Below the pieces are notes generated by a model. That model saw only the letters and a program-made list of their open reading frames with translations. It had not been told where the DNA came from and did no database searches. Source: Ehretia macrophylla (Eukaryota; Streptophyta; Magnoliopsida; Boraginales; Ehretiaceae). Taken from it: a stretch of 64,000 nt of DNA. The stretch spans positions 86,980,825 to 87,044,824 of the forward strand of contig CM075764.1 of NCBI GenBank assembly GCA_037974665.1, given 5' to 3'. The position numbers and the translations under genes are program-made. This document shows, piece by piece, positions 9,292 through 22,321 of the stretch. How positions within the stretch are numbered: the first letter of the stretch is position 1; each line of letters opens with the position of its first letter.

Positions 9292-12200
9292 TTAAAACAA
9301 TTGCGCCCACGCAATTCTTACCTGGTCAACAAACAACTCCGGATACTGATCCCGAACTTGGTCCTCTCTTTCCCATGTCGCTTCCTCAAACCCATGATGA
9401 TTCCACAGAACCTTCACTAACGGAATACTCTTTCTGCGAAGCTCTTGAATCTTCCGATCCACAATTCTAATCGGTTTCTCTTCGTAGGACAACTTCTCTT
9501 CAATCTGCAAAGGCTCTGGTTCAAGTACATGCGAAGGGTCTGGATGATACTTCTTCAACATAGACACGTGAAACACATCATGCAGTCGCGACAAGCTCGG
9601 AGGCAAAGCTAATCGATAAGCCAAAGGACCTACCTTTTCGGTGATCTCATACGAACCCACATACCTGGGACTAAGCTTCCCGCTCTTACCGTGCTGAATC
9701 AATCCCTTCCGTGGAGAAATCTTAAGAAACACCCAATCTCCCAAATCAAACTTAAGATCCCGACGGTGCTTATCTGCATAACTCTTCTGACGACTCTGAG
9801 CTGTAAGCATACGCTGGCGAATAAGGTGAACATTATCTACCATCTTAATCATCTCTGGTAACACAGTCGGATCAACTGTTCTCATCTCTCCAACCTCCTC
9901 CCAATATAATGGGGATCTGCATTTTCGACCATACAACGCCTCGTAGGGAGCCATACCTATAGTAGATTGATAACTATTGTTGTAGGCGAACTCCGCTAAA
10001 GGCAAAAACTTCTCCCAATTCTTCCCAAAATCTAGCACACATGCTCGAAGAATGTCTTCCAAAATCCTGATGGTTCTCTCAGACTGGCCATCAGTTTGCG
10101 GATGATATGCAGTACTGAAGCTCAACTTAGTTCCCATGGCCTCTTGCAACTTCTGCCAAAAACGAGATCTGAATCTGGGATCCCTATCTGACACTATACT
10201 CTGTGGTACTCCATGCAATCTCACAATATTAGCAACATACAATTCAGCTAGCTTATCAAGGCTATCCTGTTTGTTTACGGGAATAAAATGTGTAACCTTA
10301 GTCAAACGGTCTACAACAACCCAAACAGAATCACATCCTCTCGGAGATCTAGGAAGATCGGTCACAAGGTCCATTGTTAGATGTCCCCACTTGCATTGCA
10401 GCATCGACAATGGCTGTAGAACTACGGCTGGCCTCTGATGCTCAACTTTAACCCTCTGACAAGTCAAACATCTGGATACATACCCAGCAATCTCCCTCTT
10501 CATATTGTTCCACCAGAAGTGTTGCTTCAAATCTCTATACATCTTAGTACTGCCCGGGTGAATCGTGTACCTCGAATTATGTGCCTCGGACAGGATCTCA
10601 TTCTTCAAAGTCGGATCACTAGGAACACATACTCTGTCCCTGAATCTGAAAATGCCATCTGCATGTAATTTAAACTCCGACTCTCCCCCTTTAGCTTTTT
10701 CTTGGATCTTCAAGATGTGAGGATCAATCTTCTGAGCCTCTCTGATATGTGCTAGTAGCCCTGACTGAATCTGTAAACTAGCAAACCGAATCCCTACCTC
10801 AGTAGCTTCTGGTTTCCATGAACAAATTTCTTCCAAAGTCTCCCAGTCCTTGATAATCAAGCTCGCAACAGTAGCCTTTCGGCTCAAAGCATCAGCAACA
10901 ACATTTGCCTTACCTGGCACATAGTTAATAGAACAGTTATAACCACCCAATAGCTCTAGCCATCTCCGCTGCCTCATATTTAGATCCTTCTGTGAAAACA
11001 AATACTTGAGACTCTTGTGGTCAGTAAATATTTCAAATCTGCAACCCCACAAGTAATGACGCCACTTCTTCAATGCAAACACAACTGCAGCTAACTCAAG
11101 ATCATGTGTAGGGTAATTGACTTCATAAGGTTTCAATTTCCTAGAAGCATAGGCAATCACCTTACCATTCTGCATTAAAACACAGCCCAATCCTTCTTTA
11201 GATGCATCACTGTAGACAACAAAGTTCTCTGTTCCCTCAGGTAAAGCTAGTATAGGAGCTGTAGTTAGTCTCTTCTTCAATTCTTGAAAACTGGATTCAC
11301 ACTTGGCATCCCAATTGTAAGCAACTTTCTTCCGAGTTAACTGGCTCAAAGGTCCAGAAATTTTAGAAAAGTCTTTAACAAATCTCCGGTAGTAACCTGC
11401 CAATCCAAGAAAACTCCGAATCTCTGGCACCGTCTCAGGTCTCTTCCAAGCTGAAACAACTTCAATCTTAGCTGGGTCTACTGAAATTCCTCGATCTGAA
11501 ATGATATGGCCTAGAAAAGATATCTGGTTCAACCAGAACTCACACTTGCTGAATTTAGCAAAAAGCTTGTTTTCCTGCAAAGTCTGAAGCACAATCCTCA
11601 AGTGTTGCTCATGTTCAGCCTCGTTCTTCGAATACACTAAAATGTCGTCAATGAAGATCACGACAAACTGATCAAGGTAAGGCCGAAAAACCCTCTGCAT
11701 CAAGTCCATAAATGCGGCTGGTGCATTCATCAATCCAAACGGCAAAACAACAAATTCATAGTGGCCATATCTAGTCCTGAATGCCGTCTTTGGTATATCG
11801 TCACTCCGAATTCTAAGTTGATAGTAACCCTGCCTCAAGTCAAATTTGGAGTAAACACTCGCACCCTGCAACTGGTCAAACAATTCTTCAATCAACGGCA
11901 AGGGGTATTTATTCTTAATCGTGACTTGATTAAGTCCCCTGTAATCAATGCATAACCGTAGTGTGCCGTCTTTCTTTCTCACAAACAACACAGGTGCGCC
12001 CCACGGTGAAGAACTAGGTTGTATAAACCCTTTCTCAAGCAAGTTCTGAAGCTGAATTTTTAACTCCTGAAGTTCAGCCGATGCCATCCTGTAAGGACTC
12101 CTAGAAATTGGCGCAGTGCCTGGCACAAGGTCAATCACGAACTCAATCTCCCTATCCGGTGGTAAACCCGGTAATTCCTCGGGAAATACACCAGGGAAGT

Positions 12201-13908
12201 CTCTAACAATCGGAACTTCATTCAAACTCAACTTATCAGCAGGCTGATTGATCAAATAGGCTAAGTAGGCTTCACAACCCCTATTCAACAACTTAGAAGT
12301 CTTGATCGCTGATAAAAGTGGAATGCGGGCAGCCCTGCAGTTCCCAATAATCTCTAGTACCGGTAGGTCAGGAACCTTAAGATAAACGATCTTTGTTCTA
12401 CAATCCAACTGTGCATAATACTTTCCCAACCAGTCCATTCCCAAAATGATTTCAAAGTCACGGAATGGTAATATAATTAAATCAGCAGGAAATTTACGGT
12501 TCTCAATACATATATCACAAGATTTGCAAATAGATTCAGCAACAAATTTTGCACCCAAAGGAGTACTAACTTCAACTTCATGAGGCAAATTATCAATGCA
12601 AACATTCACAGATCGTGCACATGCAGGAGTTATAAACGAATGCGTAGCTCCAGGATCAATCAAAACTTTAACTGGCTGAGTATTGAGAAGAAAGGTACCT
12701 TCCACTATAGCTGTATTATCGGGCAGCTCCTCTGCATCCAGTGCAAAGACCCTAGCCTGAACTCTCTGTGCTGGTCGTGCACCTGCAGCCCTATTCTGAA
12801 CACCTCGGCCTCCACCACGGCCCTGAACATTATTAAATTTAGGGCAATCCTTCACCCTATGCTCATCACTGCCACAACCCGTACATTTTCCACTCTTCCT
12901 CCAGCAGTTAGCCTCAATATGCCCTGGTCGATTACAATAATCACACTGCTGATTTTGCCTAACCGCAGTGTTTCCTGTAGGTGCTGGGGCTCTGGCAGGG
13001 GTAGGAACTGTACCTCCCTGCTGAGGTCTAGTCACAGCTGGTCTAGCCTGAATCTGCTGCTGTGGCTGATACGAACGCTGCTGAGGACCCTGTGCAGAAG
13101 CCTGATACTGCCTCGGCTGACTCTGGCTACTCTGGCCCAAAAATTGTTTCTTACTCGGCTGACTACTCTCAGCTATCATCTCAGCCTTCCGTTTCTCAAA
13201 CTTCGAGGCTGCCTGAAATGCCTCGGGAAAAGTAGTGTAGGTCTGTCCAGTCAAATGCAACTGTATGTCCATTCTCAACCCACGGACAAACCTATGTATC
13301 ATCCTCCTAGCTGGCCGTACCAACTCGGGCATATACCTCGACAGGCTAACAAATCTAGCCTCATATTGTGCAACAGTCATATTTCCCTGCTTCAGGGCCA
13401 CAAACTCATCTTCCCGTCTCTCCATTGCCATCTCGGGAATATATTTGTCCCGGAACTCACTTACAAAATCATCCCATAAATGTGGAACATCCTCACAATC
13501 CCACCTCAGCCTAACAGTATTCCACCACTGCTCTGCATCACCCTCAAATAAAAATGATGCATAATCTATTCTTGCCTCATCGGTATACCTCAAAGCAGTG
13601 AAAATTTTCTCAACTCGATTAATCCATCTCTCGGCCGCCTCATCATCCGGCTCCCCGAAAAACTTTCCTGGCTCGTGCCTCAGAAATTTCTCAAGCTGGT
13701 TATTCTCAACTCTGTACCCCTGTCCACCAGGATTAGCTTGATTACCCTGGGGATTAATCCGGTCCTGCCTCTGCTCATGTAGTACCTGTGTGATCCGGTC
13801 TACTGCAGTAGTCATGGTAGCCATAAACTGCTCAGGCAACGGCTGCTGACCCTGTTCTGCTGCCTCTTCATCTGATCCTATACCTTGAGTACCACGACGT
13901 GGCGGCAT
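9292..13908 (-). CDS. Gag-pol polyprotein of chromovirus T1, uninterrupted
   Basis: 1538 codons without a break, starting at MPPRRG about 290 bases past the PBS and ending just before the PPT. Domains in order: Gag capsid-like region (about 95-240); two CCHC knuckles (C322-x2-C325-x4-H330-x4-C335 and C342-x2-C345-x4-H350-x4-C355); aspartic protease (D418, in DPG rather than the usual DSG); RT (about 600-800, catalytic FIDD at 752-755); RNase H (D901, D963, D1006); integrase HHCC (H1110, H1117, C1147, C1150) and catalytic D1180, D1241, E1277 (D-x60-D-x35-E); GPY/F-like module near 1417-1420 reading GSY; chromodomain about 1495-1530. The protein makes virus-like particles, copies the RNA and inserts the cDNA. 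Oddities are DPG, GSY in place of GPF/Y, and QCKW where EWKW is usual before the first integrase Asp. Whether it is active cannot be told from sequence. Confidence 0.97.
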   Translation of the reverse strand: MPPRRGTQGIGSDEEAAEQGQQPLPEQFMATMTTAVDRITQVLHEQRQDRINPQGNQANPGGQGYRVENNQLEKFLRHEPGKFFGEPDDEAAERWINRVEKIFTALRYTDEARIDYASFLFEGDAEQWWNTVRLRWDCEDVPHLWDDFVSEFRDKYIPEMAMERREDEFVALKQGNMTVAQYEARFVSLSRYMPELVRPARRMIHRFVRGLRMDIQLHLTGQTYTTFPEAFQAASKFEKRKAEMIAESSQPSKKQFLGQSSQSQPRQYQASAQGPQQRSYQPQQQIQARPAVTRPQQGGTVPTPARAPAPTGNTAVRQNQQCDYCNRPGHIEANCWRKSGKCTGCGSDEHRVKDCPKFNNVQGRGGGRGVQNRAAGARPAQRVQARVFALDAEELPDNTAIVEGTFLLNTQPVKVLIDPGATHSFITPACARSVNVCIDNLPHEVEVSTPLGAKFVAESICKSCDICIENRKFPADLIILPFRDFEIILGMDWLGKYYAQLDCRTKIVYLKVPDLPVLEIIGNCRAARIPLLSAIKTSKLLNRGCEAYLAYLINQPADKLSLNEVPIVRDFPGVFPEELPGLPPDREIEFVIDLVPGTAPISRSPYRMASAELQELKIQLQNLLEKGFIQPSSSPWGAPVLFVRKKDGTLRLCIDYRGLNQVTIKNKYPLPLIEELFDQLQGASVYSKFDLRQGYYQLRIRSDDIPKTAFRTRYGHYEFVVLPFGLMNAPAAFMDLMQRVFRPYLDQFVVIFIDDILVYSKNEAEHEQHLRIVLQTLQENKLFAKFSKCEFWLNQISFLGHIISDRGISVDPAKIEVVSAWKRPETVPEIRSFLGLAGYYRRFVKDFSKISGPLSQLTRKKVAYNWDAKCESSFQELKKRLTTAPILALPEGTENFVVYSDASKEGLGCVLMQNGKVIAYASRKLKPYEVNYPTHDLELAAVVFALKKWRHYLWGCRFEIFTDHKSLKYLFSQKDLNMRQRRWLELLGGYNCSINYVPGKANVVADALSRKATVASLIIKDWETLEEICSWKPEATEVGIRFASLQIQSGLLAHIREAQKIDPHILKIQEKAKGGESEFKLHADGIFRFRDRVCVPSDPTLKNEILSEAHNSRYTIHPGSTKMYRDLKQHFWWNNMKREIAGYVSRCLTCQRVKVEHQRPAVVLQPLSMLQCKWGHLTMDLVTDLPRSPRGCDSVWVVVDRLTKVTHFIPVNKQDSLDKLAELYVANIVRLHGVPQSIVSDRDPRFRSRFWQKLQEAMGTKLSFSTAYHPQTDGQSERTIRILEDILRACVLDFGKNWEKFLPLAEFAYNNSYQSTIGMAPYEALYGRKCRSPLYWEEVGEMRTVDPTVLPEMIKMVDNVHLIRQRMLTAQSRQKSYADKHRRDLKFDLGDWVFLKISPRKGLIQHGKSGKLSPRYVGSYEITEKVGPLAYRLALPPSLSRLHDVFHVSMLKKYHPDPSHVLEPEPLQIEEKLSYEEKPIRIVDRKIQELRRKSIPLVKVLWNHHGFEEATWEREDQVRDQYPELFVDQVRIAWAQLF

Positions 13909-14200
13909 AGTAGCAACTCACAATAGCTGGCAACATTTAAAAGCAGTTTATAGACAGAAATATAACACATAAGATTAGATAACACTCAAGTCAATAACAA
14001 TCCAATATTCTATCACACAATTCACATAAGACAAGTTTAACTTGCCAAACTATTTCACTTAAAGACATAAACATTCCAAGTTCACAAAGTCATGCTAGAA
14101 CATTTTCTTTTCACTTAGCAATCATTCATAAACACTTTAGCATTTTAGACCTTTACCCCACAGACCGAGAATCATATCCCGGCTCATGCAAGACTATCAT

Positions 14201-14212
14201 GCTCTGATACCA
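14201..14212 (-). promoter_or_regulatory. T1 primer-binding site (initiator Met tRNA type)
   Basis: On the minus strand TGGTATCAGAGC, complementary to the 3' end of plant initiator methionine tRNA, lies 8 bases past the 5' LTR. The leader from here to the gag start (13909-14200) holds no further ORF. Confidence 0.93.
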
Positions 14213-14220
14213 CCTAAAGA

Positions 14221-16535
14221 TGTCACGCCCCGACCCGACCCCGCAAAAGACCAAGCCCGGACCCGACACACGGACGGAGTCTCCTCTGTACCGCGGACGA
14301 TCCAAAACCCTAAAAACAATATAATACTTGCGAAAGCTATAAAATGATCAAAACAAGCTAACTTTCTTTAAAATTTGCATTCTCTTACTAACCAACTTTC
14401 CAAACCAAAAATGCCATGCATACTACACAAGTACTTATGCCACTAAACCATTAGCCATTAGCATGCATTTCTTCACTAATCATCAGTTACAAGTTATAAC
14501 ATTACAACTCTAATTCATTACAACATAAGACCATTAAAGGTCTCAAAATAGGAAAATACATACAAGGCTACAAGCCTCAAAATTAAGCTTCCTTCACGCA
14601 TTATACATAACAACAAGGTTTGCACAAAACTGGTAACCAACCACCAGCAAAGCAGGTAAGTGCTATCACGGAAACACCTCCACCTGCTCCTCCTCCTCAA
14701 TTACCTCGAGAGGGTCTGCCTCAACTACTCCTGTAAAAACATAGTATAGAGAGGAATGAGCAAACACTATTGCTCAGCGAGGGCAATTGGTCTCAAGGAC
14801 GGAGATGAGAGGAGTATGCAATGCAATTAGCTAAACAATACATACAAAACATATAAAGATACATCCAAAGCCAACAATAAAGCAAGGCAAGTATTTAAAG
14901 CTGCAAACACTCTATCAAAGGATACAATACTCTTTTCACGAACCACTTTCAAACACGAATTCGATGACGACGCGCCGGCCCAAAACCACCTTATAACACC
15001 AGTTTGGAATACTCCGGAAGTATCCATCAATCCTACGACCCAAATCTCCCTGGGAGGCAACCCAAGCGAGAAAGGGAATAGCAGCGGAGCTAGAGCAACC
15101 AACACTGGCAACCCAAGGCTACCCAGAGAGGCCCATCACTCACGTGCGAGACACTATGCAATGCAAGACTCGATACAAGACAATACACAAGCGATAAACA
15201 AGCGATAAACAAGCGATAAACAAGCGATAAAGCCACACGTGGGAGAATAACAAAGTAGGTTACTCTCGCACGCAATAGCAACAATTTGATAAGCAATTCA
15301 ATCCAAAACAACTCAAACAAGTAATTCAAGTAATTCTAAGCATTCTATAAGCATAAACACAAGTAAACACACAAAAACACAAATCGGCCCCAACTAACAA
15401 AATGCTACCATTTCCAAACGAGCCACGAGTTCTGGAAACCGACTTCGCCAACCCTCCTAGGTCACCATAAGGCACGTCTAAAGACCCCGAAACCTTACTT
15501 CACCCTAGAACTCGCGCAAAGCCCCGATTTCCCCCTTTCTCGTTTGAACTACAACTACAACAACCAAACACCCAACCAACGCCATATTCGCACCAAAAGT
15601 GCTTCCATGGCTTCCCCAAGCAATGCCAACACGCAAAACGAGAAAATGCCAAAGTCGACCTAAACGACCCAGACTTTCCCAAAGGCTTAATTCTCGTTTT
15701 TTTCACTACGCAACCCAAACAAACCACACATTTTAGCATTCTAGCATACCTAGCACGTTTCTACATCAACAGAAAGCATAACAGCGCAATTTCAACGTTT
15801 CAAGGTTTTACTATTCACAAAGTACTATTCATATCACAATTCAAGTTGCAATCACAACATTTAACCGCAGAAAATGTTACAAAGCCATAAATACATGTTC
15901 TACCAATGCTAAGGAACATTTTAGAAGCATCAATTCGCTTTAAATAACGATCTACGGATAAATCTAAAAACTGATAAAGTTAACTAACACAACGTATAAA
16001 TGCGCAAATAACATGCTTCCCTCACCTTAGGTACTCCTAGTCGCTAGGAAAACAACGTTGGTTGCCTCGGTAATCACCCCGCACGAGCTCTCGCGAAGAA
16101 TGAAAGATTGGAAGTTGAAATCTTTTTTTTTTTCTCCCTCAAAGCTCACGGCCTGCTCTCTCTATTTGCTGCTGTTTTTTTTTTTATTTTGCCTATTATT
16201 TTAGCTTATAAGGTGTCAAATGGTCAAAGGTCAAAGGTCAAAGGTCAAACCACTTAAAACTTGGTCAAAGGCCCCTATTTCGCGCGTTTTAAAGCCGTTT
16301 CAGCTATGGTAAGTTCAAATAAAGCTAGCAATATTTAAAATATAAAATTTAAGTCGTCTAAATACTAGTTTCACTATTTGCTGAGGACTGGAAATCGTTA
16401 TCTAGCTATCGCTCCTTAAATGCAATGCACGTTGCGTCGACTAGAAAGTAACAGTTAATTCACAAAGAATTTAAGGAAATAAAATTTTCAAAATAATAAA
16501 CAAAGAAAATTCATATTCCGGGCTCGGGTATTACA
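14221..16535 (-). repeat. T1 5' LTR
   Basis: 2315-bp partner of the LTR at 6976-9280, same ends. This is the copy that would drive transcription. It holds the CTTATAAG box at 16205-16212 and the W-box-like cluster. It differs from its partner by about 30 scattered substitutions, mostly transitions, by a changed count of a GCGATAAACAA run near 15185-15225, and in a T-run near 16175. Confidence 0.95.
16214..16269 (-). promoter_or_regulatory. Tandem W-box-like motifs in T1 5' LTR
   Basis: Same array as in the partner LTR: minus-strand TTTGACC repeated, ending in TTTGACA next to the TATA-like box at 16205-16212, and one more TTTGACC at 16263-16269. In this copy it sits upstream of the transcribed element. 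Confidence 0.6.
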
Positions 16536-16540
16536 AAGAA

Positions 16541-19500
16541 GCTCCATCCACCTCTGCTGGCGCATATTCCACTCCTTCTGTGAGAACAAGTACTTCAGAC
16601 TCTTATGATCAGTGAAAATTTCAAACTTACTTCCCCACAGATAATGACGCCACTTCTTGAGTGCAAAGACAACTGCTGCCAACTCAAGATCATGAGTCGA
16701 ATAATTTTCTTCATAAGGTTTCAACTTTCGAGAAGCATAGGCAATAACTTGGCCATCCTGCATAAGAACACATCCCAAGCCCTCCTTGGATGCATCGCTG
16801 TAAATGACCATATTATCGGTCCCCTCTGGTAGAGCAAGTACTGGAGCGGTAGTTAACCTCTTTTTCAACTCCTGAAATCCACTCTCACACTTCTCGTCCC
16901 AATTAAAGATAGTCCGTTTCTGAGTCAACTTAGATAGTGGCCCCGCAATCTTCGAGAAGTCCTTGACAAACCTACGGTAATAACCCGCCAAGCCAAGAAA
17001 GCTACGGACATCAGTAACACTCTCCGGCCGCTTCCAAGACATCACCGATTCAATCTTAGTGGGATCTACGGAAATACCGCTCTGTGTAATAACATGGCCA
17101 AGAAAAGAAATCCGTTGCAGCCAAAATTCACATTTGCTGAACTTGGCAAACAACTGATGCTCTTGTAACTTCTCTAATACAAGCTGTAGATGTTGCTCGT
17201 GCTCCGATTCAGATTTAGAATAGACCAAGATATCATCAATAAAAATCACCACGAACTGGTCCAAGTACGGCTGAAAGACTCGATGCATCAAATCCATGAA
17301 TGCTGCCGGTGCATTAGTCAAACCAAAGGGCATAACAACAAACTCATAATGCCCGTACCGAGTCCTGAAGGCAGACTTCGGAACATCCTCCGTACGAATC
17401 CGAAGCTGATAATACCCCTGCCTCAAATCAAATTTAGAATAGACTTTGGCTCCCTGAAGTTGATCAAACAACTCATCAATCAGTGGCAAATGATATTTAT
17501 TCTTGATGGTCACCTGATTCAAACCACGGTAATCAATACACAATCTCAAAGTACCATCCTTCTTCTTCACAAATAAAACAGGAGCTCCCCAAGGTGAAGA
17601 ACTCTGCTGAATGAATCCTTTCTTCAATAACTCCTGTAATTGAGTCTTCAACTCCTTCAACTCAGCTGGTGCCATCTGGTACGCCGATTTAGAAATAGGT
17701 TGAGTACCGGGAACAAGATTAATCACAAACTCTATATCCCTCTCTGGCGGCAACCCTGGCAACTCCTCGGGAAATACATTAGGATATTCCCGGATAATAG
17801 GGACTTCCTCTAGCTGTAGCTTATCAGATGGCTTGTTGATCAAATAAGCTAGATAACCCGAACACCCCTTACTTACCAACTTAACGGCTTTAGTTGTTGA
17901 GATAACAAAACTCGTCTTAGCACCCCGGTTACCCGCTACCTCTATTACTGGCTGATCTGGCAAACGAAACTGTACTACCTTGGTTCTACAGTTCAACTGG
18001 GCATCATACTTAGAAAGCCAATCCATACCCAGAATAACATCATACCCCCGGATAGGAAATAAAATAAGGTCCGAAGGAAAATTATGCCCCTTAACATGTA
18101 TTATACAATCCTTACATACTAAGCCAGTAACATACTTATCAGTCAAAGAGGTACTAATCTCAACCACATAAGGCAATCTTTCAGGTTGCAATTTAACACG
18201 TTGCACACAAGCAGGAGTAATGAAAGAATGCGTAGCACCAGAATCAATCAACACTTTAACAAGTTGATCAAGTATAAGGAAGTTACCTTCCACAACTGCA
18301 GTCTCCTCAGGCATCTCCTCCATATCAACTGCATAAGCCCGAGCCTGAACCCGTTGCTGCTGTGGTACACTGCCCGTAGGCCTACCCTGGTAACCCTGAG
18401 TCGCTGCCCGACCCTCAGTCCTCGCATATCTAGGGCAATCCTTCGCCCTATGCTCGATGCTACCACAACCCAAACATGTCCCTGCCTTTACCCTGCAGTC
18501 GGACTCCACATGCCCTGGGCGCTTGCAGTAATTACACTGCGATGATGTGGCACTAACACTGCCCCTAGAAGAACCAGAAGCAGCTGATACAGCCTGCTAC
18601 TGAGGTCTCACCACGCTAGGCATGTACTGACCTTGAGACTGGGTTGGCCTATACTGAGTCTGAACCTGATATGGCCTCTGCTGAAACTGAGGCCGATAGT
18701 AACTCTGCTGACCCTGTGGCCTATAAGAACCCTGCTGGGCTGGTGGCCTGTAGACAACCTGCTGTACTGGAGGCCTATATATAACCTGCTGGCCCTGTGG
18801 CTGATATGGCCTCTTACTAGGCTGACTGGAGACAATCTGATCCCCTTTCCTCTTCTCTAACCTAGAAGCTGCATCAAAAGCCTCAGTAAAGATATCATAG
18901 CGATTCAGAGCCATTGCATCCTGAATCTCGGGCCTCAATCCCAACATAAATCTACGGGTCTTCCTCTCCTCCACAGCTACAAACTCCGGTGCATACCGGG
19001 ACAACCTAGTGAATGTAGCCTCATACTGAGCCACAGTAGAATCCCCCTGTACCAAAGACAAGAACTCAGCCTCTCTCCTCTCCCGTGCAACCCTCGGGAC
19101 ATACTTATCCCTAAAAGCAGTCAGAAAGGTATCCCAAACATACGGAACACCCCGGGTCTCCCAACTGGCTCTCACAGTGCGCCACCATTCCTCTGCCTCA
19201 TCATCAAGCAAATAGACAGCACAAGTCACCTTCCTCTCATTAGTGTACCCGAGAGAATCAAAAAATTTCTCTAACTTACTAATCCACGACTCGGCCTTCC
19301 TATCATCAGGCTCTCCCTGAAATCTAGGAGGATAGTACCCCAGAAACTCCTTCATAGTACCTCGACCGTGATTACCACCCTGTACACTCTGTATCTGAGC
19401 TTGCAACGCCTGAGTCTGAACAGCCTGACCCGCTAACAACTGGGCCTGCCCAGCCATCAAATCTGCAATCCGATCCATTACTGCCCCTAACCTGACATCA

Positions 19501-19582
19501 CCCCTAACACTGCCCTGTGCCACATTACCAGGGACCTTATCTACAACTCGGGCCTACCACGAGTCCTCGTTCTACCGGCCAT
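16541..19582 (-). pseudogene. G1 gag, protease, RT and part of RNase H, proximal half
   Basis: Proximal part of the G1 polyprotein. The start is ATG at 19582 (MAGRTRTRGRPEL). A one-base loss near 19543 shifts the frame away from the main gag ORF (19523 to 18597). A CAG-to-TAG stop at 18597-18599 then separates gag from the rest. Beyond it lie two CCHC knuckles (about 18540-18430; [10 protein letters not shown] and CLGCGSIEH), the protease [10 protein letters not shown] (DSG at 18245-18237), RT with [13 protein letters not shown] (FIDD near 17240-17230), and RNase H with YSDASKE and [11 protein letters not shown]. The sequence ends at the T1 insertion after WMELL. The Q-, Y- and P-rich linker before the knuckles contains repeated (S/P)YRPQGQQ-like units. 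Apart from the frameshift, the stop and the T1 insertion it is well preserved. Confidence 0.93.
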
Positions 19583-19858
19583 CGTACTAATCAAAGAGTT
19601 AGCACAGGTTATAGCACATAAACAGGTTATATACAACTTTTAACACATAAACAACAAACTCATATAAAGCACATAGATCACATAAGTTTCAATTACATAA
19701 GCAAATTAATCACATAATCACATAAGCACTTAAATCACATAATCACTTAATCATTTAATCATACCAATACATATTTCACTTTTCTTTCTTTTCATACATA
19801 TTTCATGCTAAGACCTTTATCCACATTCCGAGAATACCCCGGCTGACAACTAACATGC

Positions 19859-19870
19859 GCTCTGATACCA
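19859..19870 (-). promoter_or_regulatory. G1 primer-binding site (initiator Met tRNA type)
   Basis: Minus-strand TGGTATCAGAGC, 6 bases past the 5' LTR end. The leader 19583-19858 has runs of ATCACATAA-like short repeats and no ORF. Confidence 0.93.
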
Positions 19871-19876
19871 CTTAAA

Positions 19877-22316
19877 TGTCACGCCCCAACTCGACCCCAC
19901 TTACAATCAGTCATGACGCAACGGAATTTCGGCAGCGTAACGACAGTAAATAGATTTCTGAGGTTCTAAACCAACCTCATTAATAACATTAAACATCCAA
20001 TTCTATAACCATACAAACAACAACTCCTCAACAGCATAACAAAACACAACATAACCGTAATATACAATAATCAGTCTTCGTTATCTGCCTCCGTTCCAAC
20101 ATAACATACAATACCTCAACCTTATCATACATTTCAAAAATAAGTTGAGACACATCTACAACTTAACCATAGACAAAAGAAAGCCACTAAGTTAACATCA
20201 TTTGGATCATCATCTTTCAACATCTATTACAATAAGAACCATAAAGCATATAAAAGTCTATTAAGCTAATATACATGACATTAAACAACATATAATCATG
20301 GATAAGACTCAGGAACATATGACTCGTCCACGTAAGGCACATTTTCCTCCTCAGGAGGCACGTACCCGTAATCCGGCTCTACAACACCTGTAAGCATGCA
20401 ATAATAGAGAGTGAGCTTATATACATAAGCCCAGTGAGGATCCGATAGATCTCGACAGTATTCACTATGCTCCTTGGATTTAGTCCTTTGAGCAAGTAAA
20501 CACACAACAACAATAATAACATTATCATCACATAACTATATAACAAATCAATAAAGGATACTCTATTTGGTGTAGCTCCAAACGCCATCACGATCTCAAC
20601 CGTTCTTATAATTCCTCATTACTCACGCACCCGAGGTACCTCACTAGCCCCTCCCTCCATGACACCTCCGTCATGCGAGCTGGGGGTAGCCTATGGCAGT
20701 CATGCCGTTATCAACTCGACAGCCCAACGTTGCCCGAGAGGTGGCACACACATACCAAGACTCCATAATCATCAATCATCAATCAATCATCAATCAATCA
20801 ATTGGGAGATCAGCAACGAAAGTGCCCGATTCCCGAACTCAATAATAATCAATCAATAACATCAATATAACATCAATATTTAATTAAACAACAAACAACG
20901 AAGTTAGATGACAAAGTAGGCCATCTAACCGGACATGCATAATATACATAATTAAACCCTAAATTATTCATCAACAACTCACCATTCAATACTCATACAC
21001 CACCCAACCATCTAAAGTCATCGTTCAAGAAATTAAAGAATGGCAACCTAAACTTCTAAAATTCATAACTTATAATCTACTAATCCAAACATTGCCAAAT
21101 CAGTTTCTATCACTCACCCATTCAACCTACTACATTAGCCCTCTCGGAAATCCACTATAACACCTCCAAATCATGCCCGATAACCCTAAAACCCTAGGAT
21201 GTCTTGGCTGGATTTTCTGGATTTCCACACGAACAATGAAATCAAAAATTCGGCATTACAACAGCGCTAACACGTAATTATCAAGTATTTAGAAATCGAA
21301 GGCAATCGATTTCGATCAACACAACTCATTTAATTCAACTTTGAACATTTTAATCAAAATTAAATACCCGGAAAATAAAAATTATGCTACATCCGACAGA
21401 AATTCGTAGTATTAGTATATAACGATCCCTAGCATGCAAGGAGCAATAATCTATCATCAGATTTCAATTCTAACGGTTAAATTTTCATTTATGAGCAAAA
21501 GTATAAAAATGACATTTTGAGATCTAGAATTTTTCTCTCACCTTTGATGCGATATAAGCCTAGGATGCGTGCTATGCGTGCCCAACAAGCAGAATCCAAG
21601 TCGGTGCGAAGTTCTAAGGACAAAAACTAAGTTTTTCTTTGAAAAAATTGATTGAAAAGCTTGAGTTTTTCTCTTTCTTTTTCTCTCTTCTTTCTCTCGG
21701 CCTTGTGTGTGTTTATGGTGGTGTTTTGTATTGTGTTGAGTGTGTGTTGATGACTATATGTAATTTAAAGTTTGGTCAAATAAATAAAATGCAAAGTCAA
21801 AGTAATATTTAGTCCTTTAAATCATTTTCTTGTGTTTTAAATGCATTTTAACTATCTTCTTGCTCAAAACAAAAATGCAACTCCTAAGATAGCTCAAGTG
21901 GATGAGTTTTAGGTGACAAGAAGTTTTACAATCAAACAATTCTACCCGAGTCGGCTTAAAACTCAATTTTTGCAAAAGTCGGTGTAAAAACCCTAATAAA
22001 TTCTTAAGCGGATTTTAAAACCGTTTTCATCAAACACAGGTCTATTAAAGTCCGTTGAGTAGGTCTAGAAGGGTTAAAAAGACCAGTTTCAAAATTTTAG
22101 CGGACGTGTTTCGAAAACACTATTCACTAAAAATCGACGATAAAATTTCTGACTCCGTTTTTTATGAAAATTTCATGAATGCACATTTAGCACGTATTAG
22201 GAGTATTGACATCAAAATTATAACTTTCTAGGTCCTATAGCACATAAACAGATCATATGCACGCCAAACGAGGTATAGCACGTAAAACGAGATAAGCAGG
22301 AAAGTAAGGTTTCACA
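19877..22316 (-). repeat. G1 5' LTR
   Basis: 2440-bp partner of 2859-5302, same TGTCACGCCCC and GGTTTCACA ends. The promoter region contains a TATA-like TTACATATAGT (minus strand, about 21754-21764). The conserved GC-rich block is at about 20650-20755. Divergence from the partner is a few percent, including small indels around 20610 and 21720. Confidence 0.95.
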
Positions 22317-22321
22317 ATTAG

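Larger units (their letters stand above)
6971..16540 (-). mobile_element. Ty3/gypsy chromovirus T1, intact, with AAGAA target duplication
   Basis: A complete minus-strand element of 9560 bp (6976-16535) bounded by AAGAA at 6971-6975 and 16536-16540. The LTRs are 2305 and 2315 bp. They differ at about 30 positions by eye (roughly 1.3%) plus a small indel in a tandem GCGATAAACAA run. The order PBS, leader, one 1538-codon gag-pol ORF, PPT is complete. T1 sits in the RNase H-coding part of G1, just after the codons for WMELL. Domain order, terminal chromodomain and LTR length suggest a Tekay/Del-like chromovirus. It is the youngest visible insertion and the only one with an open polyprotein. Confidence 0.97.
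2854..22321 (-). mobile_element. Ty3/gypsy chromovirus G1 with ATTAG target duplication
   Basis: A complete minus-strand LTR retrotransposon. Its LTRs (2859-5302 and 19877-22316) are flanked by identical 5-bp duplications, ATTAG at 2854-2858 and 22317-22321. The PBS is at 19859-19870 and the PPT at 5303-5315. The coding part is split by element T1 at 6971-16540. Without T1, G1 is about 9.9 kb. It sits in the leader of copia M. Its two LTRs differ by a few percent by eye, more than those of T1, as expected if T1 jumped in later. The gag-pol carries one frameshift and two stops, so G1 could not move without proteins from another copy. Confidence 0.95.

Noticed and set aside
12580..13479. 299-codon plus-strand ORF opposite T1 gag
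   Set aside because: Antisense shadow of a well supported 1538-codon polyprotein. The translation has no domain.
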